Assembly (NCBI RefSeq): GCF_042186555.1
Contig: NC_133324.1
Span: 3,317,558 to 3,381,557 of the forward strand
DNA from: Aquarana catesbeiana
Taxonomy: Eukaryota; Chordata; Amphibia; Anura; Ranidae
Reading direction: 5' to 3'
DNA: 64,000 bases
The translations under genes were made by a program, and so were the position numbers. Positions within the stretch are counted from its first letter, which is position 1. The number at the start of each line of letters is the position of its first letter. The notes under the pieces were generated by a model. That model saw nothing but the letters and a program-made list of their open reading frames with translations. It was not told where the DNA came from and did not search any database. Shown piece after piece: positions 44,396 through 53,555 of this stretch.

Positions 44396-44761
44396 GAGGG
44401 GTCAACTAGCCTCACAATGAACCCAATTGTCGATTATCCTCCTGGATATATGTCATAGAGCTCAGTCTTTTCCTCCAAATGATGATGAACCACAAATGAG
44501 TCTGTTCAGATTCTGACTACATCTGTCTCTTCCAAAGAAATAGAAAAAAAGAGATATCTGAGGTCTGCAGTTCATATAAAATTTCATAAATTAACAAATT
44601 GTATTTTTTTTAGCGTTCCAAACCTAAACATACAAGCTTTGTATGATGGTGAGTACAAGTGTCTCTGATTACTCTACAATATAGATATCCTGTCAAGTAA
44701 AGTAAGTTGTTTTGTGCATTTATTTTATTTTATTTATATATTTATTTATTTATTTCCTCAC
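44396..44761. other. AT-rich interval, no gene recognised
   Basis: It contains one more diverged unit of the 68-bp repeat and TTTATTTATT-type low-complexity sequence near 44720-44755. Confidence 0.4.
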
Positions 44762-44764
44762 TTA

Positions 44765-45170
44765 GACTTCTTTCACACTGCTAGCGCATCTGCATTAGTG
44801 GTAAAGCGGCGCTAGCTTTAGCGGTGCTTTACTGCTGTTATAGCGGCGCTTTTTGCCGCTTTTAACCCTACTCGCAGCCAAGGAAAGGGTTAAAAGCGCC
44901 CGCAAAGCCCTGCTGCCGAAGCACTTTGCGGGCGCCCATTGATTTCAATGGCAGAGGTGGTTTAGGAGTGCTGTATACACTGCTGCCGCACCGCCCCAAA
45001 GATGCTGCTTGCAGGACTTTTTTTTTCCGTTCTGGCAAGCGCACTGCCCCAATGCCCTTTCACACCGGGGAGGCTTGGGGGGGGGGGGGGGGGGGCGCTT
45101 TTCCCGCACTTTGCAGGTGCTATTTTTAGCGCTAAAATGCCTGAACAGCCCCCCCAGTGTGAAAGGGGTC
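44765..45170. mobile_element. Harbinger-type MITE with TTA duplication
   Basis: Inverted ends GACTTCTTTCACACTG (left) and GACCCCTTTCACACTG (right, read inward) bound 406 bp. TTA lies at 44762-44764 and 45171-45173. The interior is rich in GCGGCGCT-type words and has an 18-base G run near 45070. It is non-coding. Confidence 0.8.
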
Positions 45171-45247
45171 TTAGAAGGTCATTTAGAGCCCCCGTGAATT
45201 CCTTCATACTCACTAATGAAGTATATGCCTATTGTGTGCCTTTTTAA

Positions 45248-46336
45248 CCCCTTAGCGCCTGCTGTACGAAAATATACGGCCTCTTGGCGCCTGGTCCTTT
45301 ATTTATTTTATGTCACACGGTATTTGTGCAGCGGTGTTTTAAACGCAACTTTTTGGGAAAAGGGACACTTTCATGAATGTAAAAAAAAAAAACAAACAGT
45401 AAAGTTAGCCCAATTTTTTTGTATAATGTGAAAGATGATGTTATGCCAAGTAAATAGATACCAAACATGTCATGCTTTATATAATTGCACGCACTTGTGG
45501 AATGGCGACAAACTACAGTACCTAAAAATCTCCATAGGCGATGCTTTAAATTTTTTTTATGGTTACCAGGTTAGAGTTACAGAGGAGATCTAGTGCTAGA
45601 ATTATTGCTCTCGCTCTGATGATCGCGGCGATACCTCACATGTGTGATTTGAACACCGTTTACAATGCGACTTCCGTATGCTTTTTCTTTGCTGCGCGAG
45701 CTCGCGACAACGGGGGCGCTTTAAAAAAAATTCTTATTTATTTTATTTATTTTAATATTAATAAATTGTTTTTGAAAAAAAAATTTTTGATCACTTTTAT
45801 TGCTGTCTCAAGGAATGTAAACATCCCTTGTGACAGTAATAAGTGGTGACAGGTCCTCTTTATGGAGGAATCGGGGGTCTAAAAGACCTCCAATCCTTCC
45901 TTTGCACTTCAAAGTATTCATATCGCCGTCTTCGGCGATTCCAAATACTGTATATTTTTTTAAACTGGCGCCATTGGCAGCCGAGTAAACGGGAAGTGAC
46001 GTCCTGACGTCACTTCCGTGTTTACAATTAGGAGGCTGGAACGAAGCCGTAAGCGACTGTCACTAGCCGCCGGAGGCGGTGGATTGTGGATCGGGCCTCC
46101 TGGTGGATCGGGAGGCCCGGTAAGAGTGGCGGGAGGCAGCAGGAGGGGGGGAGTCCCCTCCCGCTCCTCCGGGATAACAGACGTGCGGCTTTTAGCCGCA
46201 TCGGTTGTTATCGCTGGAAAGCCAATCGCCAGCTCTAAAAACCAGTACCGGGATGATGCCTGCAGCTGCGGGCATCATCCCGGTATAACCCCCGAAAGCC
46301 GAGGCCGCACATCTGCGTACGCTCGGCGGCAAGGGG
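45248..46336. mobile_element. piggyBac-type MITE P6
   Basis: The ends CCCCTTAGCGCC and CCCCTTGCCGCC (read inward) are flanked by TTAA at 45244-45247 and 46337-46340. The right part has a GC-rich stem (GATGATGCC...GGCATCATC near 46250-46280). No transposase is seen. Confidence 0.85.
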
Positions 46337-46638
46337 TTAAATGAGCCGTATACTGACTGTAATTTTTTTCCTCCCAGCAGTGGAGAGATAGATTTGGGCA
46401 TAGAACACGTGCCCATTGCCGTTCCTCTTTGTATTTGCTACATTGTGTTATTGAAGAAAAAGTCATTGTTTTAAAACAAAAGATGGTAATTCCAAAACGA
46501 AATTAGAATGTTGCTGGAAATCTGGATCATTTTTGGTGATCAGAAACTTTAGGTTAAAAAGTGACGTGAAGAGAAAGAAAAAATCAGAGCCTACTGGTGA
46601 AAAAAAACAAAAAAAAGAGGGGCATAGAGGAGAAATAC

Positions 46639-46746
46639 TTTTTCCTGACAGACTCCATGGCAGCAACGTGTGGGTTAAGTCCCGCCTCTACTACCCTATA
46701 GGACACTACTCCCATAAATCTTTGCTCCCTGCCCCCGGCCGTGTTC
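46639..46746 (+). repeat. DIRS left inverted terminal repeat
   Basis: The segment from TTTTTCCTGACAGACTCC to GGCCGTGTTC is the near-perfect reverse complement of 52075-52180. The left tip lacks about 40 bases present at the right end. Confidence 0.9.
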
Positions 46747-47479
46747 TTTTTTTGTCCTCCTCCACAAAGACCTAGTGTTGGTCTTTCTACCTGAAGTTTT
46801 TTCTTTCCCCACGATCAAGTCGGCCGAGCTGCGACTTCGGATGGGATAGTCGCATTACTCCGCTAAGCCCTAGCTATTAGCAGGGTATGGAGTGGGACGT
46901 TGGAACAGGCGTTGGAAGAAGCCTGTTTCCTGGCCACTGGCAGGCAAGGCTACGCATGGGTCGGATAGCCAGCTACTAGCAGGTGACCCCTTATTAGAAT
47001 CCGGTGTTGTAATATTACCTTCGGCCTGATGATCGTGCTGGGAGTGGTGAGGTGTTCCTGTATTGTTCATGGCAGCAGTATTTGTGAAATGTTCATTTTT
47101 CTTCCATTTTGTCTCTTTCTCTGTCTTATTTTTCTCCTGTTTTGTGTATTGGCATGGCGACTGGTTCTTTCTGCGTTCCAGCCGATGTTTTAGTTTCGTT
47201 TTTGCATCTCGGCCGTACTGCGCATGCGCGAGTACGGTATGAGACCGAGGCTTGGTTTCGCGCATGCGCACTGGCGTACGCCCGGCACGGGCGGTGACGT
47301 CACGGGGGCGCCCTTTTTTAAACAGGGCAAATAGCCTGCAGGCTTTGGGAATGCTTGCAGGCTATTATACTGACGTCCCCATACCTCCAGGATTCTCAGC
47401 TACTGGTAAGTAGCCTTACTATACAGGGGGTCACTCGTTCCCTGTTGTGGTTACTAATTGCCATGTCCTTGCAGTCCGG

Positions 47480-49047
47480 ATGGATGCTACCGAGGACATG
47501 GATTCCCCACCGCCTGCCTGTGGCCAGCCTCCTCTCAAAAGGTACTGGGTCGGGTTCTACCATCCCTGGGGGTCCAGTGATCAGGGGGGGAGATAATTTG
47601 GCAGGGTGTTTGTTTTCTCTGACTATTCTTTTCTATGTGGTTCTTTTATTTTTTGTGCTTTAGCCCTTCTACGACAGAACAGCGACGAAGCTCTCACAAG
47701 GGAAGCGACTCTTCTAAATCGCATCACCGGCAATCCTCTTCCAAACCTAAACACTAAGGTTCCTCCTCAAAATCGGGACACCGTAGCGAGGAACGCTCTC
47801 ATTCCTCAGTGGCTCATTCCAGTCACTCATCCATTGTCTGCTGGGGATGCAGAATACAAGTACCTGTGGGTAAATCTCTGTGCGACCCCTGCTTCATCAA
47901 GGCATCCAAAGAGAGGGGAGATACGGACCAGCAACTAAAAACCCTAGTTGAGAGGGTTGTTAAAGAATCACTTAAAGGTATAGAAGCGGTCCGGTCCGAC
48001 GTTCCTCAGGCAGAGCTGTCATGTTCCATAGTGAGGGAAACCCAATTGCAGGACACCTGGGAGTCCTCTCTACCTAGCCATCCTTCAATTGCCATCTCTG
48101 ATAGTGACTCGGATGAAGATAACCCCTGCGTGGGATTTGACTTCGCTCTGCTTCCTCCCTTGGTCAAGGCCATTAGAGAAACCTTAAATTGGGAGGATCC
48201 GGTGGCTGTTCCTCCCAAACAGAGGAAATTCTTCAAACAGTTAAAGAAGGAACGGGTTAACTTTCCATTCTTTACTGAATTGGGCGAGGTCATCACAGAT
48301 GAATGGAGCAAGGTGGAGAAGAAGAACTCCATGCTTGCTAAAGTTTCAAAGCTCTACCCCTTCAAGGAGGAAGAAGTGAAACATTTGGATTCAGCTCCGT
48401 TGGTGGATGCAGTCGTGATGAGGCTGGTGAAACATGTGACACTTCCCCTAGAAGACTCAGTGTACTTTAAGGACGTCTTGGACAGACGAATTGATGCTGA
48501 CCTAAGGAGAGTGTATCTTACGGCTGGCATGGCTTGTAAACCAGCCTTGGCCCTGGCGGCTTTGTCCAAAGCCATGGAAGTGTGGACGGATAATGCTCAT
48601 GATACGCTGAGGAATATATCGGATGACACGGCGAAGAGCTCACCTATTCAGGAGTTGAGGCTAGCGTCAGCCTTTCTGGGGGAGGCCTTGATTGACATCA
48701 TACGCCTTGCAGCCCGGGTAATGCTTTCGTCGGTCACCGCCAAGCGGGCTTTATGGCTCCGTCCCTGGCTGGCTGACCCAGCTTCTAAGCAGGTATGGGG
48801 CTGTATTCCTTATGGGGGGTCTTCTCTTTTTGGCAACAAATTAGACGAGGCTATTACGCGGGCTACTGGCAGGAAGTCGGGGTTCCTGCCTCAGGACCGG
48901 CGTTTGCAAAGTCAGAGAAAATCCTTCCAGAAGAGGCAATACCAGGATCGAGCCAGAGAGGCTCGCACCTGCAAGCCAGGCCGAGAATTTTCCAGATCCT
49001 GGAAGTCAAGGCAATCGTCCTTCAAGAAGTCCACAGGTGCTGAGTAG
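47480..49047 (+). pseudogene. DIRS gag, two exons with one premature stop
   Basis: The second exon frame (ATG-containing part 47809-49047) is a DIRS Gag, with IVCWGCRIQVP and CDPCF near the start, an acidic SDSDSDEDN segment, and SSVTAKRALWLRPWLADPASK near the end. In-frame codons extend upstream to 47665, then through a likely intron (47542-47663) to a 62-nt first exon starting ATG at 47480 (MDATEDMDSPPP). The join keeps frame. One TAA at 47755-47757 interrupts exon 2. A further GTAAGT...GCAG pair (about 47406-47474) could be a 5' UTR intron. The protein would form the particle that packages the element RNA. Confidence 0.75.
47542..47663 (+). other. Predicted spliceosomal intron in DIRS gag
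   Basis: The intron begins GTACTGGG after AAAAG and ends TTTTTTGTGCTTTAG, 122 nt long. Splicing fuses AG of exon 1 with C of exon 2 to make a serine codon and keeps both sides in one frame. Introns are known in some DIRS1-like elements. Confidence 0.55.
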
Positions 49048-49100
49048 AAAGGGGATAGACAACTTTCCAAATCTTTTTGAGATTGGGCCCGCTCAGACAG

Positions 49101-50951
49101 GCCGTGTGGGGGCTCGTCTTTTCCACTTTCGGCATGTCTGGGCGGCCTCAATTCATGACTTCTGGACCATCAAGACGGTCTCCTTCGGTCATGCTTGGAC
49201 CTTCATTGGCGCCCCCAGACTCAGGTGGGATCCCACTTCTCTTCCGGCATCAGAAGAAAAAAGGACAATACATTTAGCCTACGTAGAATCTTTGTTGGCT
49301 CAAGGCACTGTCAGCCCCGTTCCAGTCAATCAGCAAGGCATGGGAATGTATTCCCCCCCTCTTTTTAGTCCCTAAGGAGAGTGGGGCCTGGAGGCCTGTC
49401 ATAGACCTAACTCATCTAAATCGCTTCATCAAAAAGGAGAGGTTCAAAATGGAAATACATTCCACAATTCAACAGTCGGTGCAACCAGGGGACTGGATGG
49501 TGTCCATAGACCTCAAGGACGCCTATTTTCATGTCCCCATCGCGGAAGACTTTCAACAATTTCTCCGCTTCTCCGTGGGCAGGCTTCACTTACAGTTTAC
49601 ATGCCTTCCCTTCGGGCTATCAACTTCTCCACGTGTTTTCTCAAAGGTGCTGTTGGCAGTAGTAGCTCTCCTGAGAACCAGGGGGATTTGTCTACATCAC
49701 TACCTAGACGATCTTCTTCTCTTGGCGCAGGACAAGGATCAACTCATAACACACAGAGGGCAGGTGATCTGCACATTACAGGAATTCGGGTTGATTCTGA
49801 ACCTGGAGAAGAGTCAGTTAGACCCATCTCAGTCTCTGGTGTTTTTAGGAGCCCTGTTCAACACAGTCAAAGATACCATTTCATTACCAGAATAGAAGAT
49901 CTCGACAATCAGAGACAGGATTCACCCTGCTCTTTCTGTTTCTCATCTTCATGCCCTCCAGTGCCTGAGGATCATCGGCACTATGGTGAGATGGGCCCAA
50001 TGGAGGATGAGGCCTTTTCAGTAGGGTTTTCTTCTTCAGTGGAAGGGCCACAAGGCCCAGCTGATTCGAATTACTGCGTCCATGGGGAACTCTCTCCTGT
50101 GGTGGCTCCAGCGGGAGAACCTCGCCAACTGCCATTCCATCCTTCCCATCTCATGGGTAACTATAACAATGGATGCCAGCAACAGGGGCTGGGGTGCCCA
50201 CTGTCTGGTGGAAATAGCTCAGGGCACATGGGAATTTCCCTCCAGAAGATTAGTGTCAAACATCCTGGAGTTGAGAGCAGCCTTCCAGGCCCTGCTGACG
50301 TTTCGTCATCTCACTCAGGGAACCTCGGTCCTACTAAGACTAGACAATACCACAGCAGTGGCATATATAAGGAAGCAAGGGGGTACTCGAAGTCTATCCC
50401 TATTACAAGAGGTAGAGCCAATTATGTCCTGGGCTCAGAAAAACCTGAAGGATTTAACAGCGGCATATGTTCCGGGGGTTCAGAACCTTCAGGCAGACTT
50501 CCTTTCCCGGATACTCCTAGACAACAACGAGTGGTCTCTCCACGAAGAGGTATTCAAGTGGATTCCAACGTTGGGGTTCTCCCCGAAAGTCGATCTGTTC
50601 GCCTCCCCCTGCAACAAGAAAATGGCAAGATACTATTCGAGGTTCAGGGACCCTCAAGCGTATGGGGTGGACGCCCTGACGGAGAAATGGTGGTTCAACA
50701 GAGCCTATGCCTTTCCGCCAACTCCGATCATTCTTCAATTCCTGAAGAGACTTAGGGCGGAGACAGCAGAAGTGTTAGCTATAATTCCCTACTGGCCCAA
50801 CAGGCTTTGGTTTCCTCTCCTAATGCTCCTCAGTGTCCGGGATCCAATTTGTTTACCAACCAGACCAGACCTTCTGTCTCAGGGATCGAGACTACATCCT
50901 TGCCCGGATCACCTGCGCTTAAGGGCTTGGCTTTCGAAAGGGGAAGGTTAG
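49101..50951 (+). pseudogene. DIRS reverse transcriptase, RNase H and methyltransferase-like domain
   Basis: RT motifs run SGAWRPVIDLTHLNRF, VSIDLKDAYFHVPI, LPFGLSTSPRVF and HYLDDLL (about 49701-49712). RNase H follows, with TMDASNRGWGAH, ILELRAAF and LRLDNTTAVAYI. The DIRS-specific domain then begins KVDLFASPCNKKMARYYS and ends near LWFPLLMLL. A seven-C run near 49351-49357 shifts the upstream part (49101-49375) out of frame. TAG codons at 49893-49895 and 50022-50024 interrupt the main frame, which is otherwise continuous from 49449 to 50951. Confidence 0.9.
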
Positions 50952-50969
50952 AGGCACTAGGCTGCCCGG

Positions 50970-51890
50970 ATGAGTGCAAGAAGGAACAGTACCAATCGGG
51001 TATATGAGAGGATTTGGTCGAAATTTACCAGCCATATGTCTTCCAGGTATAATTCCTGTAATAATCTGGCGGTTCAGGACATTCTAAGTTTTCTACAAAC
51101 GGGTCTGGATATCTCACTGTCCGTCAGTCCTCTTCGTGTCCAGGTTTCTGCAATCTCAGCCTTCTCCGGAGTCGCATGGGCCATATACCCTCTGGTCCAA
51201 CAGTTTTTTAAAGGAGCAGTCAGGCTTAGGCCACAGAGGAAACCCAAATTCCCCAAATGGGATCTTCTGTTAGTTCTGGATTTCTTTTCACAACTTAATA
51301 ATTCACTCTCGGTCAGAGAATTATCCCTCAAGACTTTGTTTCTGATAGCCATAACCTATTCGGAAATTCAGTCTCTGGGGTCTAAGGAACCTTTCATTAC
51401 CTTTTTTCCAATGCTTGGGACGAATCCCAAAGTTACCTCGGTCTTTCATGAAAACCAGGAAATCACACTCCCTACCTTCAAGTCTGGTGGAAGTCCGGAT
51501 CCACACCCTCTTGATATGGGAGCTGCTCTCAAACAATACCTGGAAGTTACGGCCTCTTTTCGTCAATCTGACTCTCTCTTTGTTCTTTTCCATGGGAAAA
51601 ATAGAGGCTCTAGGGCTTCTGTCAGAACCATCGCGGCTTGGGTGGTCCAAGCCATCCAATGGGCTTACAGAGAGAAGGGCTTGGCTCCTCCTGAGGCGGT
51701 TACAGCACACTCTACTAGAAGTCTTTCAACTTCCTGGGCGGCCTCACGTCATGTTGCACCTGAAGTGATCTGCAGATCAGCTTTTTGGTCCTTGATTCAT
51801 ACCTTCATGACCCATTATTGTGTTGAACCAGCAACCTTATCCTCTGTCAATTTTGGTTTGAAAGTGCTGTCGGCCGACAGTGTTAAATAA
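50970..51890 (+). CDS. DIRS tyrosine recombinase, open but lacking the first catalytic arginine
   Basis: This 306-aa frame has an N-terminal SAM-like DNA-binding half (about 1-115) and a C-terminal catalytic half. The HxxR box is AHSTRS (His247, Arg250), Trp273 follows, and the nucleophile is in THYCVEP (Tyr283). The first catalytic arginine normally lies in an SARR-type motif after the LFLIAIT helix. Here the text jumps from AIT directly to YSEIQSL, so about four residues including that arginine are missing. The frame is intact but the enzyme is probably inactive. It would integrate circular DIRS DNA without target duplication. Confidence 0.85.
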   Translation: MSARRNSTNRVYERIWSKFTSHMSSRYNSCNNLAVQDILSFLQTGLDISLSVSPLRVQVSAISAFSGVAWAIYPLVQQFFKGAVRLRPQRKPKFPKWDLLLVLDFFSQLNNSLSVRELSLKTLFLIAITYSEIQSLGSKEPFITFFPMLGTNPKVTSVFHENQEITLPTFKSGGSPDPHPLDMGAALKQYLEVTASFRQSDSLFVLFHGKNRGSRASVRTIAAWVVQAIQWAYREKGLAPPEAVTAHSTRSLSTSWAASRHVAPEVICRSAFWSLIHTFMTHYCVEPATLSSVNFGLKVLSADSVK

Positions 51891-51939
51891 ATCTTTTGTT
51901 CAGCATTTAGCCCACCCGGGTGTGTACGGCGAGTTATTT

Positions 51940-51974
51940 CCCACACGTTGCTGCCATGGAGTCTGTCAGGAAAA
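51940..51974 (-). repeat. DIRS internal complementary region
   Basis: CCCACACGTTGCTGCCATGG and the following bases to GTCAGGAAAA are the exact reverse complement of the left tip of the element (46640-46674). Confidence 0.85.
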
Positions 51975-52221
51975 CGGAAAATTCCTATCAAAATACTTAC
52001 CGTAATTTTCCTTTCCTGATGGACTCCATGGCAGCAGGAGTTCCCTCCCGAATGGCTGAAGTAGGCTAGTTACCGAACACGGCCGGGGGCAGGGAGCAAA
52101 GATTTATGGGAGTAGTGTCCTATAGGGTAGTAGAGGCAGGACTTAACCCACACGTTGCTGCCATGGAGACCATCAGGAAAGGAAAATTACGGTAAGTATT
52201 TTGATAGGAATTTTCCGTTTT
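51971..52221. repeat. 66-bp near-perfect hairpin at DIRS right end
   Basis: Arms 51971-52036 and 52156-52221 are complementary at 65 of 66 positions, with a 119-nt loop. Each arm carries ACGGTAAGTATT, a consensus 5' splice site: in arm 2 it points out of the element on the plus strand (52192), and in arm 1 it points to the left on the minus strand. Confidence 0.95.
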
Positions 52222-52222
52222 A

Positions 52223-52555
52223 TTAACCATTCAAAGACCCGATCTATTCTGACACTTTTTGTTTACATGTAAAAAAAAATCTGTATTTTTGCTAGAAAGT
52301 TACTTAGAACCCCCAAACATTATCCTCATATATATATATATTTTTTTTTATAGCAGAGGCTCTAAAGAATAAAATGGTGGTTGTTGCAACTTTTTATGTT
52401 GTATGCAACGTTTTTTTAAAAGCAATTTTTTTTCCCCAAAAGAAAACACTTGCTTACCGGACACTTTCACCCCCTTCCTGCCCAGGCCAATTTTCAGCTC
52501 TCAGCGCTGTCACACTTTGAATGACAATTATTCAGTCATGCAACACTGTACGTAA
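52223..52555. repeat. piggyBac-family fragments
   Basis: TTAACCATTC at 52223 starts one fragment. From about 52470 the family block CCCCCTTCCTGCCCAGGCC, then TTTGAATGACAATTATTC, is visible. Neither has a matching far end. Confidence 0.5.
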
Positions 52556-52558
52556 TGT

Positions 52559-52745
52559 AATGTGTTAGGATCTATACTGGTATGGACTGGGTAAATTGTT
52601 AGGCTCTATACTGGTATGTATTGGATAATGTGTTAGGATCTATACTGGTATGGACTGGGTAATGTGTTAGGATCTATACTGGTATGGACTGGGTAATGTG
52701 TTAGGATCTATACTGGTATGGACTGGGTAATGTGTTAGGATCTAT
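52559..52745. repeat. 34-bp minisatellite, left part
   Basis: The unit GGATCTATACTGGTATGGAC plus TGGGTAATGTGTTA repeats about five times, is cut by the LINE at 52746, and resumes at 56371. Confidence 0.93.
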
Positions 52746-52783
52746 AGGCAGGGGCCAGCACAGAGGCGGGTGGAGACAAAGAG

Positions 52784-53518
52784 GTGCAGGCACCAGGAAA
52801 GAGTAGATGGGTGACAGTCAGGAGGGGTAGAGGGGGAAGTGCCAGGGAGGCCGATCCAGGACTGGAGCATCCCAATAAGTACGCTCCATTGAGTGACATT
52901 GGTGAAACCAGTCAGGGACCAGCACTGCTGGAGATGAGGGACTCTCCTAGCTGCCAGGGGAAGAACTCCTCCAGTGAGAGTGGGGGGGCAGCAAAGGGAA
53001 AGGAAAGACAGTTTCTGGTGGTAGGGGACTCAATTCTTAGAAAGACAGAGAGGGCAATCTGTAACCAAGACCTGAAGCGCCGAACAGTATGTTGTCTACC
53101 GGGCGCTCGGGTTCGGCACATCACGGATCTTGTGGACAGATTACTGGGAGGGGCTGGGGAAGACCCGGCTGTCATGGTGCACGTTGGCACCAATGACAAA
53201 GTCAGAGGCAGATGGAGTGTCCTAAAGAACAATTTTAGGGACTTAGGAGCTAAATTGAGGAAAAGGACCTCCAAGGTAGTGTTCTCAGGAATACTACCGG
53301 TACATCGAGCCACACCAGAAAGGCAGAGGGAGATTAGGGAAGTAAACAAGTGGCTGAAGAGCTGGTGTAGTAAGGAGGGGTTTGGGTTCCTGGAGGACTG
53401 GGCCGACTTCTCAGTCGATAACCGGTACTATAGAAGGGACGGACTGCACCTAAATGAGGAGGGTGCAGATCTGCTGGGAATGAAGATGGCCAAAAAGTTA
53501 GAGGGGTTATTAAACTAG
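52784..53518 (+). CDS. CR1-type ORF1 protein with SGNH esterase domain
   Basis: The 244-aa frame has a basic N-terminus and an SGNH/GDSL-hydrolase domain from about 76 to 240. The catalytic serine block is VVGDSILR (Ser83), the GTND block is at 135-138, and the Asp-His pair is in RRDGLHLNEEG (Asp219, His222). All key residues are kept. Esterase domains are established in ORF1 of CR1-group LINEs and are thought to aid RNA-protein particle or membrane interaction. The frame is open and intact, although the true start may lie upstream of 52784. It ends 38 bases before the next frame. Confidence 0.85.
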   Translation: MQAPGKSRWVTVRRGRGGSAREADPGLEHPNKYAPLSDIGETSQGPALLEMRDSPSCQGKNSSSESGGAAKGKERQFLVVGDSILRKTERAICNQDLKRRTVCCLPGARVRHITDLVDRLLGGAGEDPAVMVHVGTNDKVRGRWSVLKNNFRDLGAKLRKRTSKVVFSGILPVHRATPERQREIREVNKWLKSWCSKEGFGFLEDWADFSVDNRYYRRDGLHLNEEGADLLGMKMAKKLEGLLN

Positions 53519-53555
53519 GCGATGGGGGGAGGTTCCAGAGGTAGAGATAGTCAGC

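Larger units (their letters stand above)
46639..52221 (+). mobile_element. DIRS-type tyrosine-recombinase retrotransposon, nearly full length
   Basis: Terminal inverted repeats (46639-46746 and 52075-52180) enclose gag, RT/RNase H/methyltransferase-like and tyrosine recombinase frames in the DIRS order. An internal complementary region (51940-51974) repeats the left tip in reverse, as DIRS needs for its circular intermediate. There is no target duplication, as expected for recombinase-mediated insertion. Lesions are few: one stop in gag, one homopolymer frameshift and two stops in RT, and a small deletion in the recombinase. Confidence 0.93.
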
